From Peribacillus cavernae (lineage in GTDB: Bacteria > Bacillota > Bacilli > Bacillales > DSM-1321): a stretch of 64,000 nt of DNA. The DNA is taken from the NCBI RefSeq assembly GCF_003989135.1, contig NZ_RYZZ01000030.1, positions 1 to 64,000 of the forward strand, given 5' to 3'. Below the pieces are notes generated by a model, which saw nothing but the letters and a program-made list of their open reading frames with translations, ran no database searches and was not told the DNA's origin. This document shows positions 1 through 8,173 of this stretch, piece by piece. Numbering within the stretch: position 1 is the first letter of the stretch; the number at the start of each line of letters is the position of its first letter. The position numbers were made by a program, and so were the translations under genes.

Positions 1-69
1 GCCGTTTTCATATAACTTGACCATTTGAACTTTACATTCAGGGGTATAGGATCTTCTTTCTCTTTTCAT
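1..69 (-). CDS. IS3-family transposase OrfA, N-terminus (cut by window edge)
   Basis: The first 23 codons, read on the minus strand from an ATG at 67-69, begin MKRERRSYTPECKVQMVKLY, the typical opening of the small HTH subunit (OrfA) of IS3/IS150-type transposases. A clear ribosome site (AGGAG) lies about 9 bases upstream. The rest of the element is outside the window. Bases 70-311 upstream hold no gene that I can support; they contain a short palindrome (TGGTAGACTACCA at 100-112) and presumably the left end of the element, but I could not fix a terminal inverted repeat. Confidence 0.7.
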   Translation of the reverse strand, partial: MKRERRSYTPECKVQMVKLYENG

Positions 70-311
70 TTGTAAGTCTCTCCTTAACTGAATAAGATGT
101 GGTAGACTACCAAATCAGCGGGGAAATACCGAAACTTGACATGGAGCCTCCGCGGGCATGCTTTCCCTTCCAGGAAGCCAGCTAATCAATATACCTGGCT
201 CGCCAAAAAGGCTAGCATACCCGCCACTCCATATAAAGTTTCTAGAATGGATCACTTATGCTTAATAAGCAGTATATCCAGATTTGACTGTTAGTCTACT
301 TGACCTTAATT

Positions 312-1252
312 TTACTGTCCAGTTGAGTGTAACCTATTCATTCTGATTTCAGGAACAAGGGTTACTACCATGTGTAAGTAATACATGGTGTTTTGTGGGC
401 TGGAGTGTCCCATATATCGGCTTATAGGTATCGGATCATAATATCGAAATTTCCCCCATCTTCGATGCATTTTCTCATACTGTTCACTGCAAATGTATGT
501 CTTAACCCGTGACAGGTTGGCTTCTTACTGGTCTTTCCAAAGAATGAAGTCTTTCTAAGTATGTTGTCAAACAACCTACAGACCGAAGTATTGTTATACT
601 TAGCTGCCCTACTAGATGGAAAAAAGTATTCACGGCCTGGATTCTTAGTCTCCATAACAGAATCATATTTACGGCAAAGTTCAGTCAAATCCGCCGACAT
701 ATATACCACCCGATTTTTATGACCTTTTGATTCATATATTTTTATTGTGCCATCCTTAAGGTTTATTTCAGAGCATTTGAGATTACATGCTTCAGAATTT
801 CTTAACCCGCAGCAATAAATCAACCTAAACATCACTGATGTTACCAAGTGTCTGTATGGAGGATATTTAACTGCCTTTAAGCCATCGCAGATTCGAAAGA
901 ATTCTTCTAACTGAGCATCTGTAAAAATATGCGGCTCTTTAGGTTTTGCTCTTTTAAGCTTGTTTTTAGTAATGTATGTATCACCCCGCAGGGGTAACAT
1001 ATAGTTACCAAGATGCATCATTGTTCGAAAGCGTTTTTGTACTTCCTGTATAGATTTTGATTTTGTATGATATACCCATGCCTCGACCAGTTCCTTATCA
1101 AGTGAAACCTTATTGGGAAAGTTGTTTCTGCAGAACCAATCAAACTCATCAAGGTGCTTTTCCATATATTTTAAAGAAAATCCTGAATTATGTTTTTCTT
1201 TTATCAAGCTTTCCATATATTGTGCAAAGTTGCTTTTAAATCTCCCATTCAT
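312..1252 (-). pseudogene. Tyrosine recombinase/integrase, frameshifted near the C-terminus
   Basis: Tyrosine-type site-specific recombinase. The start chosen is the ATG at 1250-1252 (MNGRFKSNF), preceded by GGGAGGAAC; a 16-codon in-frame extension overlaps the upstream recombinase. The SAM-like core-binding domain covers about residues 1-100 and the catalytic domain follows, with the first arginine in CGLRNSE and the HxLRH box in HGLRHTFAV. The frame stops at 422 after DIMIRYL, before the GH motif and the nucleophilic tyrosine. Both exist in another frame immediately downstream (SRYMGHSSPQNTMYYLH, running to a stop at 312-314), so a small indel near 415-425 has broken the gene. It is probably inactive. 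The neighbouring recombinase suggests a multi-recombinase element of the Tn554 or RIT kind. Confidence 0.75.
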
Positions 1253-2491
1253 TGTAGTTCCTCCCTTGAACATTCTATTCCATAGAGTCTTAAAGCACAT
1301 TTACGCATCTTTTTGGAATCCGTAGAAATGTAGACATCAGCTGAATTTGGATTCAAATGGCCAAGCGATGCAGAAATGATACTTGAAGATACATTGTTTT
1401 CAAACAATTTTGTTGCTGCAGTCCTTCTCAAAATATGCAATCCCTTCTCAGGGCAATCGTCCGAGTCAAACTCTGAAAGGTATTTAAGAGGAACTTTACT
1501 AGCAGAGGCCGGCTGCATTGCCTTGTAAGGCGCATGTCCTCTTAGAAATATTTCATCTGCTTCAGAATTCATTCGTGAATTGAGTATATAATCCATTAAA
1601 GCATTTCCAACATCTGTTAGAAGGGGGAGTGTTACCGGAATTTTCGTTTTCTGCTGTATAAATGTTATCGAGTCATTCTGCCAGTCAATGTTCTTGAATT
1701 TTAACCCGACTATATCAGAACGTCGCACTCCAAGACGTAACGCTAGAAGAATTATAGCCTGATCCCTTTTTCCTAATGGGGTTGATAGCTTATCAATCGG
1801 ATACAAGCTTCTGCTCAGCATCTTTGGATATCGTTGTTACTATTGAAACCTGCTTTGCATAAACTTTTGGAATTGCAAGATGTAGGTTTTCTTGTCTAAT
1901 GAATCCATTTTCTTCGAGAAAAGTGAAGAATTTTTTTAACTTATATGCATAAGCCTGTATACCCGTTGGCTTTCTGCCGGACAGTACATCATTTCCCCAA
2001 AAGTCTGAGACATTTTTAGCTGTGAGCTTGCTTAAGTTGTCTATCTTCATGCTTTCAAGAAAACGAAAAAACATGCTCACCACTCTAAGTGAAAATGTTA
2101 TAGTAGCTTTCGACATATTTTCTTGTAAAAGATATTGTTTATACTGTTCTAGTAAGTTTCTATAATGTTCGGTGGCTGGTCTTTGAGCTGTCTTTAACGG
2201 GTATACCTTCCATTCGCCAAGTTGATCATTCTGTGAGTCAAGCAAAAGCAGAGAAGCACGCCTATGAGATAGAAACAGTTTACGTTGACTTCGTGTTCCT
2301 TTCTTTAGAATCATAAATCCAGAAAGCCACTGCTCAGCATTCTCGGCAGAGAAACACAGGTTATTTTCTTTTAGGAAAGTTTCAAGGAGCCTGCAAGACC
2401 GCTTAAAGTTTTTTATTACACTTTTACTTTTAATGCCGAACGATCTGATTTTCTCAAGAGTTACTTCTGACAGTTCTTTAAAATCATCCAA
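1249..2491 (-). pseudogene. Tyrosine recombinase, split by a frameshift at about 1800
   Basis: Two overlapping frames together make one recombinase. The first (1793-2491, TTG start behind GGAGGG) is the N-terminal core-binding half, ending KDAEQKLVSD-stop. The second (1249-1821) is the catalytic half, with the arginine in LGVRRSD, the HILRRTA box, and LGHLNPNSADVY carrying the GH motif and the tyrosine. Joining them near IDKLSTPLGKRD gives a normal-length protein of about 400 residues with all catalytic residues, so a 1-2 base indel around 1795-1805 is the simplest explanation. Its end overlaps the start of the next recombinase by 4 bases (ATG at 1252 against a stop at 1249), as expected for a coupled recombinase operon. 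Programmed frameshifting is possible, but I see no slippery heptamer. Confidence 0.7.
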
Positions 2492-2516
2492 TTGTTTACC
2501 CTCCGATATATAAAAT

Positions 2517-2533
2517 TGTCAGAGAATCTGACA
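2517..2533. repeat. Perfect 7-bp-arm palindrome upstream of the recombinase genes
   Basis: TGTCAGA-GAA-TCTGACA is a perfect inverted repeat with a 3-base centre, 26 bases upstream of the TTG start of the first recombinase. The position and symmetry fit a recombinase core site or an autoregulatory operator; the sequence alone cannot decide. Confidence 0.5.
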
Positions 2534-2563
2534 AATCAATAATATCCGGAAAACAAAAAAAAT

Positions 2564-2622
2564 ATTCTGAGCTTTACAAGAAGAAACCTTGATAAACAAG
2601 GCTTTCTGGTAAAGATCAGAAT
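2564..2622. repeat. Long imperfect palindrome
   Basis: ATTCTGAGCTTTAC on the left matches the complement of GTAAAGATCAGAAT on the right at 13 of 14 bases. An inner CCTTG/CAAGG stem flanks the centre ATAAA. It lies between the recombinase genes and the IS66 remnant and may be an element end, a folded recombination site or a terminator. Confidence 0.45.
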
Positions 2623-2641
2623 AATTTAATGATTGGTATAA

Positions 2642-2673
2642 GGCGGGTTATTAAAACATTAGAATAACCCGCC
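2642..2673. repeat. Perfect 11-bp hairpin next to the IS66 remnant
   Basis: GGCGGGTTATT (2642-2652) and AATAACCCGCC (2663-2673) form an 11-bp perfect stem with a 10-base loop. The right arm runs into the truncation point of the IS66 transposase fragment, so it may mark the join where the element was cut. Confidence 0.5.
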
Positions 2674-2925
2674 GAAAATGCCATTCGGCCCAATGTTATC
2701 GGCCGCAAGAACTGGATCCATTCCGTTAGCGAGGCTGGCGCAAAGGCGAACGCTATTTGTTTGAGTCTTGCAGAGACGGCAAAGAGTAATGGCATCGATT
2801 TCTATGAATACCTGAAGAAGCTACTGATGGATTTGCCAAATCTCGATATTCATCAAAACCCTGAAGTTTTAGATCAGTATTTGCCCTGGTCTAAAAATAT
2901 CCAAGCAACATGCGGAGGAAAATAA
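2668..2925 (+). pseudogene. IS66-family transposase, C-terminal fragment
   Basis: An open frame from just after a stop at 2665-2667 to a stop at 2923-2925 reads AENAIRPNVIGRKNW, then a segment with ETAKSNGIDFYEYLKKLL, and ends near LPWSKN and a Cys. This is the highly conserved C-terminus of IS66-type TnpC transposases: the AENAIRP box carries the last acidic catalytic residue, followed by the small C-terminal domain. About 85 of roughly 500 residues remain and there is no start codon, so it is a remnant. It is one of few plus-strand genes here. Confidence 0.8.
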
Positions 2926-2972
2926 AAAAAGCCGTCTATTTCGATTCGAAAAATCGATATAGACGGCTTTTT
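2926..2972 (+). terminator. Rho-independent terminator after the IS66 remnant
   Basis: GCCGTCTAT at 2931-2939 pairs with ATAGACGGC at 2959-2967, extended by TCGAT/ATCGA inside, with an A-tract before and TTTTT after. It can act in both directions. Confidence 0.7.
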
Positions 2973-3210
2973 GTGATGCGTACCGAAAGGTGCGCTTATT
3001 TTTTATAATTCGGGCTTACTCTTTACAAGAGGGAGCATTACAGTCTACAGTGAATGAAATATGTTGTATTCATAAAAATTGTTTTTATGACGAAAATAAG
3101 CTCCAACAAGAATTTGATTTTTATGCAAACACATATAATAAGTCAAGAGTACTACAAGTTTAACTAGAATCATTCTACTCATATAAAATAAAGACAACTC
3201 CACTAACAGG

Positions 3211-3246
3211 GAAATGCGACCAAGCCATAAAAGCCGGTCGCATTTC
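3211..3246 (-). terminator. Terminator-like hairpin after the isochorismatase-family gene
   Basis: GAAATGCGACC at 3211-3221 and GGTCGCATTTC at 3236-3246 form a perfect 11-bp stem. It starts 16 bases beyond the stop of the gene ending at 3263. The T-tract in the gene's own direction is weak. The stretch from 2973 to 3210 holds nothing I can assign. Confidence 0.55.
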
Positions 3247-3262
3247 TAAAAAACATTACTCT

Positions 3263-4057
3263 TTATCGAAGGGATGCCGTTTCTTTACCGGCTATTGCAT
3301 CATGGTAAAGATTATCGCCTTCTTTAAGAGTTTTTGTAATTTGTTCCGCTGGCAAGACTCTGGCAAATCCTCTTCTCATAGTTCGTAACGTTGCTTCATG
3401 TGCAAGAGCACTATCTGTCGCATTGATATCTTCCCCAAAAACAATATTATAATTTAGAAAGTAGCCGGTTCTGGCTGTCGATTCACAGCAAAAATTTGTT
3501 AATGTACCGCTAATAATCAGTGTTTTAACTCCTAAATTCCTCAATACGTAGTCTAAATCAGTGCCGGCAAAGGAACAATATGCATGTTTTGTTCTAATTA
3601 CCCTTTCGTTTGGAAGAGGGTAGATCCCTTTATAAATATCTGCACCTGGTGTACCCTCTTTGATGGCCCCGTTTTTGATTGGCTCCCAGTATTGATAGAA
3701 ACCCGCACTACAATCTTCTGCAATATTATGAGCAGTGAAAATGACCGGAACATTCTGGTCTCTGCACTCTTCGATGACGTTTTTCATCCGGGGAACCATC
3801 CTGTATGCCTCCGGAACACACATAGGATGAGACGGATTAACGAAATCCTCTTGCATGTCGATAACTAACAAAGCACATTCTTCTTTTTTGATTTCAAAAG
3901 ACCAATGTTTGTCGGTATTATAGTCTTTTTCAGCAAATTCTATAAATTCTTTTTCTCCTGAAAATACACCTTTGGATTCCAATTGGGCGGGTGAAAGCAA
4001 CTCTTCTTCTTTGCGATTATAAATCTGTAAAAAATCTGAAACTACTTTACTTTGCAT
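3263..4057 (-). CDS. Isochorismatase-family cysteine hydrolase (probable amidohydrolase)
   Basis: A 264-residue member of the isochorismatase-like superfamily, whose members cleave C-N bonds in carbamoyl or amide substrates. The catalytic triad is visible: Asp in LLVIDMQEDF, Lys in RTKHAYCSFAGTDLD and the nucleophilic Cys in GTLTNFCCESTART. About 60 residues precede the core, a longer N-terminus than in typical nicotinamidases. The start has a good site (GAAGGAG). It sits downstream of an MFS permease and the HpaB-like monooxygenase genes, so it probably hydrolyses an amide formed after ring opening; maleamate amidohydrolase (NicF) and ureidoacrylate hydrolase (RutB) of known pathways belong to this superfamily. 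The exact substrate is not determined by the sequence. Confidence 0.8.
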   Translation of the reverse strand: MQSKVVSDFLQIYNRKEEELLSPAQLESKGVFSGEKEFIEFAEKDYNTDKHWSFEIKKEECALLVIDMQEDFVNPSHPMCVPEAYRMVPRMKNVIEECRDQNVPVIFTAHNIAEDCSAGFYQYWEPIKNGAIKEGTPGADIYKGIYPLPNERVIRTKHAYCSFAGTDLDYVLRNLGVKTLIISGTLTNFCCESTARTGYFLNYNIVFGEDINATDSALAHEATLRTMRRGFARVLPAEQITKTLKEGDNLYHDAIAGKETASLR

Positions 4058-4156
4058 GATTAATCTCTCCTTCTAATATGTGTATTTTTACTTCATTCTA
4101 ATAAAGTGAATATTGACAAACATTCAAAACCAGCAACCTTCATTCATTAGTTCCAA

Positions 4157-5482
4157 TTATTTTATCACTGCCTCTTTTTGGGATAAAGAAACTGTTGAAG
4201 TCTCAATTTCTTTATTTTCCCTCAAAAATAAGACGGAAATCAGGGATGCTATACATAGGATGGCTAAAAATGATGCAAGTGGAACCCAAGAATTATTGTA
4301 TTTGCTTAACAAAAGTGTCGCAATCATTGGAGCCGTTCCTCCAAATAATGCAGAGCCCGTTTGATATCCAAGTGTGATTCCTGTATAACCAACATTGGTA
4401 CTAAACATTTCAGAGAACATTGTACCGATTAACCCGGCAATAGCCGACCACATAATTCCTAAACCTATGATCGAAGCGGCAAAAAGCCAGATAGTAGATT
4501 GCAATGATAATAGATAGAAATATGGAAAAGAGAAAATAGTGAGGGCTAACGCACCCATAAGAAAAACGCGTTTACGACCAATTTTATCAGATAATATTCC
4601 CATTAATGGAATGCAAATCGTTGTCACAAGTGTTGCAACAGTAATTACATTTAACGCTGTAGTTCTTGAATATCCAATTGTATCTGTTGCATAGGATATA
4701 AAAAATGTGGTGAATAAATAGAATGGTCCGACTTCAACACATTTAGCACCTAATGAAATTAGAACAGCTTTCCAATGATATCTCAGCGTCTCAAAGAGGG
4801 GAACTTTTACGACATTGCCTTTTTCTTTTTCTTCCTTGAAAGCCGAAGTTTCGCTAATCCCGCTTCGTATCCAAATACCAATGACAACTAAGACTGCACT
4901 AAGTACAAATGGAATCCTCCATCCCCATGCGAGAAATTGTTGATCTGGAAGTAAACTCGCCAGTGAAACAGCGAATGTTCCAAGTAACATTCCAAGCGGA
5001 ATTCCCATCGCGGGAAAACTTCCAAAAAACCCCTTTCTATCTTTTGGTGCAGATTCAACTGCCAGGAGTATGGCTCCTCCCCATTCCCCACCAAGTCCAA
5101 TACCTTGTATGATACGGAAGGCCACAAGAAGAATAGGAGCCCAAATGCCTATTGTACTGTAGGTTGGAAGCAGTCCAATACAGACTGTAGAAATCCCCAT
5201 TAATAATAATGAAATAACGAGAGTGTTTTTTCTGCCGAACTTGTCCCCCATATGACTAAAGATAAGACCCCCAAGAGGCCGTACAAAAAAGGTAACCCCG
5301 AAAGATGCATACGCAAGCAGTAAACTTACAAAGGGATCATCATTAGGAAAAAACAGTTTATTAAATACTAGCGCAGCAACGGTTCCGTAAAGAAAGAAAT
5401 CATAAAATTCGATCGCGCTCCCCATTAAACTTGCCAATAATACTTTTTTCGATTTTGCATCTAGTTTCTCTTTCTTACTCAT
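4157..5482 (-). CDS. MFS transporter, metabolite:H+ symporter (MHS) type
   Basis: A 441-residue permease with about 12 membrane segments. The MHS subfamily (alpha-ketoglutarate, shikimate and citrate permease relatives) is indicated by the opening ASLMGSAIEFYDFFLYG, the loop motif GDKFGRKNTL between segments 2 and 3, RIIQGIGLGGEWGGA in segment 4, and the repeat motif SDKIGRKRVFL in the second half. It lies between the hydrolase and the flavin reductase, about 100 bases upstream of the hydrolase gene, and probably imports the organic acid or heterocycle degraded by the cluster. The 227-base gap upstream holds a long hairpin (5616-5668), so it may have its own promoter. Confidence 0.8.
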   Translation of the reverse strand: MSKKEKLDAKSKKVLLASLMGSAIEFYDFFLYGTVAALVFNKLFFPNDDPFVSLLLAYASFGVTFFVRPLGGLIFSHMGDKFGRKNTLVISLLLMGISTVCIGLLPTYSTIGIWAPILLVAFRIIQGIGLGGEWGGAILLAVESAPKDRKGFFGSFPAMGIPLGMLLGTFAVSLASLLPDQQFLAWGWRIPFVLSAVLVVIGIWIRSGISETSAFKEEKEKGNVVKVPLFETLRYHWKAVLISLGAKCVEVGPFYLFTTFFISYATDTIGYSRTTALNVITVATLVTTICIPLMGILSDKIGRKRVFLMGALALTIFSFPYFYLLSLQSTIWLFAASIIGLGIMWSAIAGLIGTMFSEMFSTNVGYTGITLGYQTGSALFGGTAPMIATLLLSKYNNSWVPLASFLAILCIASLISVLFLRENKEIETSTVSLSQKEAVIK

Positions 5483-5615
5483 TCATACACCTCGATTTAA
5501 CCAGATTTTTTATGAGATATAATTTCTGCTTAACTTGGAATTAGTTTAGATTAAGGTAACAGAATTTTCCGAAAACTCATTCGGTCAAAGCTGCTTTTTA
5601 TAGATGAATGAGGAT

Positions 5616-5668
5616 CTTTGAAAAAGGAATTCAATGGGCAATCAATAATAAGAATTCCTTTTTCAAAG
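5616..5668 (-). terminator. Long terminator hairpin after the flavin reductase gene
   Basis: CTTTGAAAAAGGAATTC (5616-5632) and GAATTCCTTTTTCAAAG (5652-5668) form a perfect 17-bp stem with a 19-base loop, starting 42 bases after the flavin reductase stop. It separates the monooxygenase genes from the MFS/hydrolase pair. Confidence 0.7.
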
Positions 5669-5709
5669 TATGTTGATTTAATTACTAGATAAACTTATCC
5701 TTGCAATAC

Positions 5710-6180
5710 TTACTGTTCAGCATTAACGATTTTTCCGTACTTTCCTTCAAAGAAGGTTAATGGAGCACCATCGCGAATGACAAGATCGGTTACTTCTCCG
5801 ATAAAGAGGGTATGATCCCCGGCTATTTGTTTACTATGAATCTTACATACGATATTAGCAAGAGCATCTTTTATCACTGGTATTTCACTTACCCAATCAA
5901 ACTCAAAATCGCGTTTTTCTTTAATTTGTCCCGCAAAATACATAGAGAACTCTTTTTGATCTTCTGACAATATATTAACAGCGAATGTTCCGGTCTCATT
6001 AATTTTATCAAGCATTCTAGCTTTCTCGCCTACAGATATTAAAACTAATTTTGGATTAAGGGAAACCGACATAAACGCATTTGCAGTCATACCATGTGCC
6101 TCATCGTCTAGTAAGGTTGTAATGACTGTCACTCCTGTAGCGAATTTTCCCATCGCACTTCTAAAGGTTCTATCGTCCAT
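5710..6180 (-). CDS. Flavin reductase (HpaC-like partner of the monooxygenase)
   Basis: A 156-residue flavin-reductase-domain protein that uses NAD(P)H to make the reduced flavin consumed by a separate oxygenase. Family signs are the opening FRSAMGKFATGVTVITT, the flavin-binding GMTANAFMSVSLNPKLVLIS, and the C-terminal segment HTLFIGEVTDL. The length is normal. The start has an excellent site (GAAGGAGG). The HpaB-like oxygenase at 8174-9643 is the obvious partner. A TTGACA promoter lies directly upstream at 6248-6276, so the reductase can be transcribed separately from the rest of the operon. Confidence 0.85.
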   Translation of the reverse strand: MDDRTFRSAMGKFATGVTVITTLLDDEAHGMTANAFMSVSLNPKLVLISVGEKARMLDKINETGTFAVNILSEDQKEFSMYFAGQIKEKRDFEFDWVSEIPVIKDALANIVCKIHSKQIAGDHTLFIGEVTDLVIRDGAPLTFFEGKYGKIVNAEQ

Positions 6181-6247
6181 TAGTTCATAACCTCCTTCAA
6201 ATTAAATTCATGTTTGGATTCCTGTGTTACCGGTAGCTGATTTAAGA

Positions 6248-6276
6248 ATAGCACGATTTAATAATATTTTTGTCAA
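6248..6276 (-). promoter_or_regulatory. Sigma-A-type promoter before the flavin reductase
   Basis: On the minus strand TTGACA (6271-6276) and TGCTAT (6248-6253) are 17 bases apart, about 70 bases upstream of the reductase start. Confidence 0.5.
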
Positions 6277-6298
6277 TTAGAAAATTTTACAGTTTATT

Positions 6299-6643
6299 TT
6301 ATTTGCCGTAATAACGGACTTCAAAAATTTTACACCCGTTCGGAGCTTTCCATGGTCCGTGTTTCATGCCGGGTGGACGGGTAGCAACCATCCCCGCAGT
6401 AAATTCTTCATTCAACTCTAAGTCAATGACGGAACCTTCAATAATATACAGTTCTTCCCAGAAATCATGAATTTGCACACCATTAGGCGATGTATCTGTG
6501 TCAGGTTCAAATTGTAAAATACGAGTAGCTACCTCACTCTCCGGATCTTTAGCAATCACTCTTTGGGATAATCCTTTTACGTTCTCAAAATGTTCAACTT
6601 CAAAGTTTGTATAAGGTGTAAATTCAAGCTCTTGTTTTGGCAT
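6299..6643 (-). CDS. Small cupin-domain protein
   Basis: A 114-residue single-domain cupin with likely metal ligands in IHDFWEELYIIEGSV (His, two Glu) and the second-motif histidine in RPPGMKHGPW. This resembles ChrR-type cupins. The size fits a small dioxygenase, isomerase or ligand-binding accessory. It starts 3 bases after the DUF2848 gene ends, with a strong GAGGAGG site, so it is co-transcribed with the monooxygenase genes. In this context it could help open or process the hydroxylated ring, but that is inference. No signal peptide. Confidence 0.75.
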   Translation of the reverse strand: MPKQELEFTPYTNFEVEHFENVKGLSQRVIAKDPESEVATRILQFEPDTDTSPNGVQIHDFWEELYIIEGSVIDLELNEEFTAGMVATRPPGMKHGPWKAPNGCKIFEVRYYGK

Positions 6644-6646
6644 GGT

Positions 6647-7321
6647 TTATTCCTCCTCAGCATTTTTTAAAAAGTTTGTTTTATAAGAAAGCGTGATTTT
6701 TCGCTCGAGCTTCCGGTCATATAATTCCGCCCGAAAAGCTTCTCCGAAAATAAATTCCCCATTTACAATCGGCGGCGTTCCGCAAAATAGCGCCAGGCCG
6801 GAGCTGTTATATCCACGCTCATCTACTATTTTCAGAAGTTCATTGGGAGAAAGAAACGACTCCAACTTACCTTCTTGATACAATGACTCTTCTCCGTTAT
6901 TGGTCATCCAGCTGCGTAATTCAATCTCACCCATATGTTCCTCAATCTCTGCAAGAAGCCACAAGTCTTTACTAATCGGTTTGGGGCATACTTGTTTCGA
7001 TTTTTGGATGGACACCGCCTCAAGTACTCTGTCGGTATGATCACTGCCCAATCCTATAAACCAAGTTCCATCTACTTCAAGTAAGACCACTTCTACCTCC
7101 CCACTGCTATCATTGTTCACGACAGCAATAGAAGATTCTGAAGTTAGTAAGCCGGGAGAAAGATCGTAGAGCATAGGAATTCTTGGCGGAGCCGGTATTC
7201 CTAATTCTTTTAATTCTTCGATATGCCTTCTTGCGGCTTCCTGGTCTTTTGCCGTGTAACCGGCAATGACAAGTCGATTGGGCACCCAGTTCTTTTTTTG
7301 GTTTTCAATTTGGATTTCCAT
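6647..7321 (-). CDS. DUF2848-family protein
   Basis: A 224-residue protein recognised as DUF2848 by its length and conserved segments such as GLGSDHTDR, the C-terminal GLALFCGTPPI and a following acidic stretch. The family is linked in many genomes to catabolism of aromatic or cyclic acids, and its fold may resemble fumarylacetoacetate hydrolase; a biochemical role is not established as far as I know. It begins behind AAAAGGAG and sits between the cupin and the nitrilase-type hydrolase in a tight operon. Confidence 0.7.
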   Translation of the reverse strand: MEIQIENQKKNWVPNRLVIAGYTAKDQEAARRHIEELKELGIPAPPRIPMLYDLSPGLLTSESSIAVVNNDSSGEVEVVLLEVDGTWFIGLGSDHTDRVLEAVSIQKSKQVCPKPISKDLWLLAEIEEHMGEIELRSWMTNNGEESLYQEGKLESFLSPNELLKIVDERGYNSSGLALFCGTPPIVNGEFIFGEAFRAELYDRKLERKITLSYKTNFLKNAEEE

Positions 7322-7379
7322 TTTTATTCTCCTTTTGTCAATTTAAGGTCCCCACTTTTCAAAAAGAATTGATAGATTG

Positions 7380-8150
7380 TTATAACACCCGGTGCTTCAG
7401 CTGCGGAAACACCTCGCGGATGGACTCAATTTGTTCTAGATCGATTTCGGTTTTCACCACTGTTTCGAATTCTCCAGCAGAAGCAATGACAGTTCCCCAC
7501 GGGTCAACAACCTGGCTATGTCCTCCCACCAAAACATTACTTGTTTTCCCTGCACAATTACTAGAGATTAAGAAACATTGATTTTCAAGGGCCCGCGCTG
7601 CATTAAATAACTTCCAATGTTCAAGTCGCTGATGAGGCCATGCGGATGTGACAAGGAAAATCTTTGCCCCTTGATCTACTTGGGACCGGAATAATTCCGG
7701 AAAACGCAAATCATAACAAGTCGAAAGGCCAATTTTTCCGAATTCGGTATCAATTACTATCGGCTTTTCCCCTCTGGTTAGGATTTCTCCTTCAGCAGAA
7801 CCATAACGGAATAAGTGGATTTTACGGCTCGTTCCAACAAGCTCACCGTCCCGATTAAATAGAATGCTTGTGTTATAGTACTTGTCATCCTCTCTCTCGA
7901 CAAAGCTGCCCGCATGTAAATAAGCTCCTAGTTTTTTTGCCTTTTCCGAAAAGTGCTGAACAAAAGAACCATCAATCGTTTCTGCCTCTTTCATATAGTT
8001 ATCAAAGGAAAAATAACCTGTCGCCCAAATTTCAGGCAGAACAATCAAATCCTGGCCTTCCAGCGCATCTAACTTCGCGCTCACTCGATCGATACGCTGT
8101 TCTTTTGTTTCTTCATCCCTAATTTCAACTTGTACAGATGCTATTTTCAT
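7380..8150 (-). CDS. Nitrilase-superfamily amidohydrolase
   Basis: A 256-residue carbon-nitrogen hydrolase. The catalytic Glu-Lys-Cys set is present: Glu in IVLPEIWATGYF, Lys in GTSRKIHLFR and Cys in GLSTCYDLRFPELFR. The family cleaves amides such as omega-amides or N-carbamoyl acids to acid plus ammonia. The ATG at 8148-8150 (MKIASVQVE) is preferred because GAGGAA lies about 8 bases upstream; a TTG two codons earlier is the alternative. It follows the HpaB-like gene by 23 bases. Together with the isochorismatase-type enzyme it gives the cluster two amide-cleaving steps, suggesting a nitrogen-containing ring as substrate. Confidence 0.85.
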   Translation of the reverse strand: MKIASVQVEIRDEETKEQRIDRVSAKLDALEGQDLIVLPEIWATGYFSFDNYMKEAETIDGSFVQHFSEKAKKLGAYLHAGSFVEREDDKYYNTSILFNRDGELVGTSRKIHLFRYGSAEGEILTRGEKPIVIDTEFGKIGLSTCYDLRFPELFRSQVDQGAKIFLVTSAWPHQRLEHWKLFNAARALENQCFLISSNCAGKTSNVLVGGHSQVVDPWGTVIASAGEFETVVKTEIDLEQIESIREVFPQLKHRVL

Positions 8151-8173
8151 ATTCAATTCCTCTTTTTTGTTTA

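Noticed and set aside
1793-1821. Programmed ribosomal frameshift in the recombinase
   Set aside because: No slippery heptamer, Shine-Dalgarno-like stimulator or pseudoknot was visible at the overlap, and the adjoining recombinase is also frameshifted, so decay is simpler.
3051-3165. Short plus-strand frame beginning near ATGAAATATG
   Set aside because: About 37 codons of low-complexity AT-rich sequence without a ribosome site or family resemblance.
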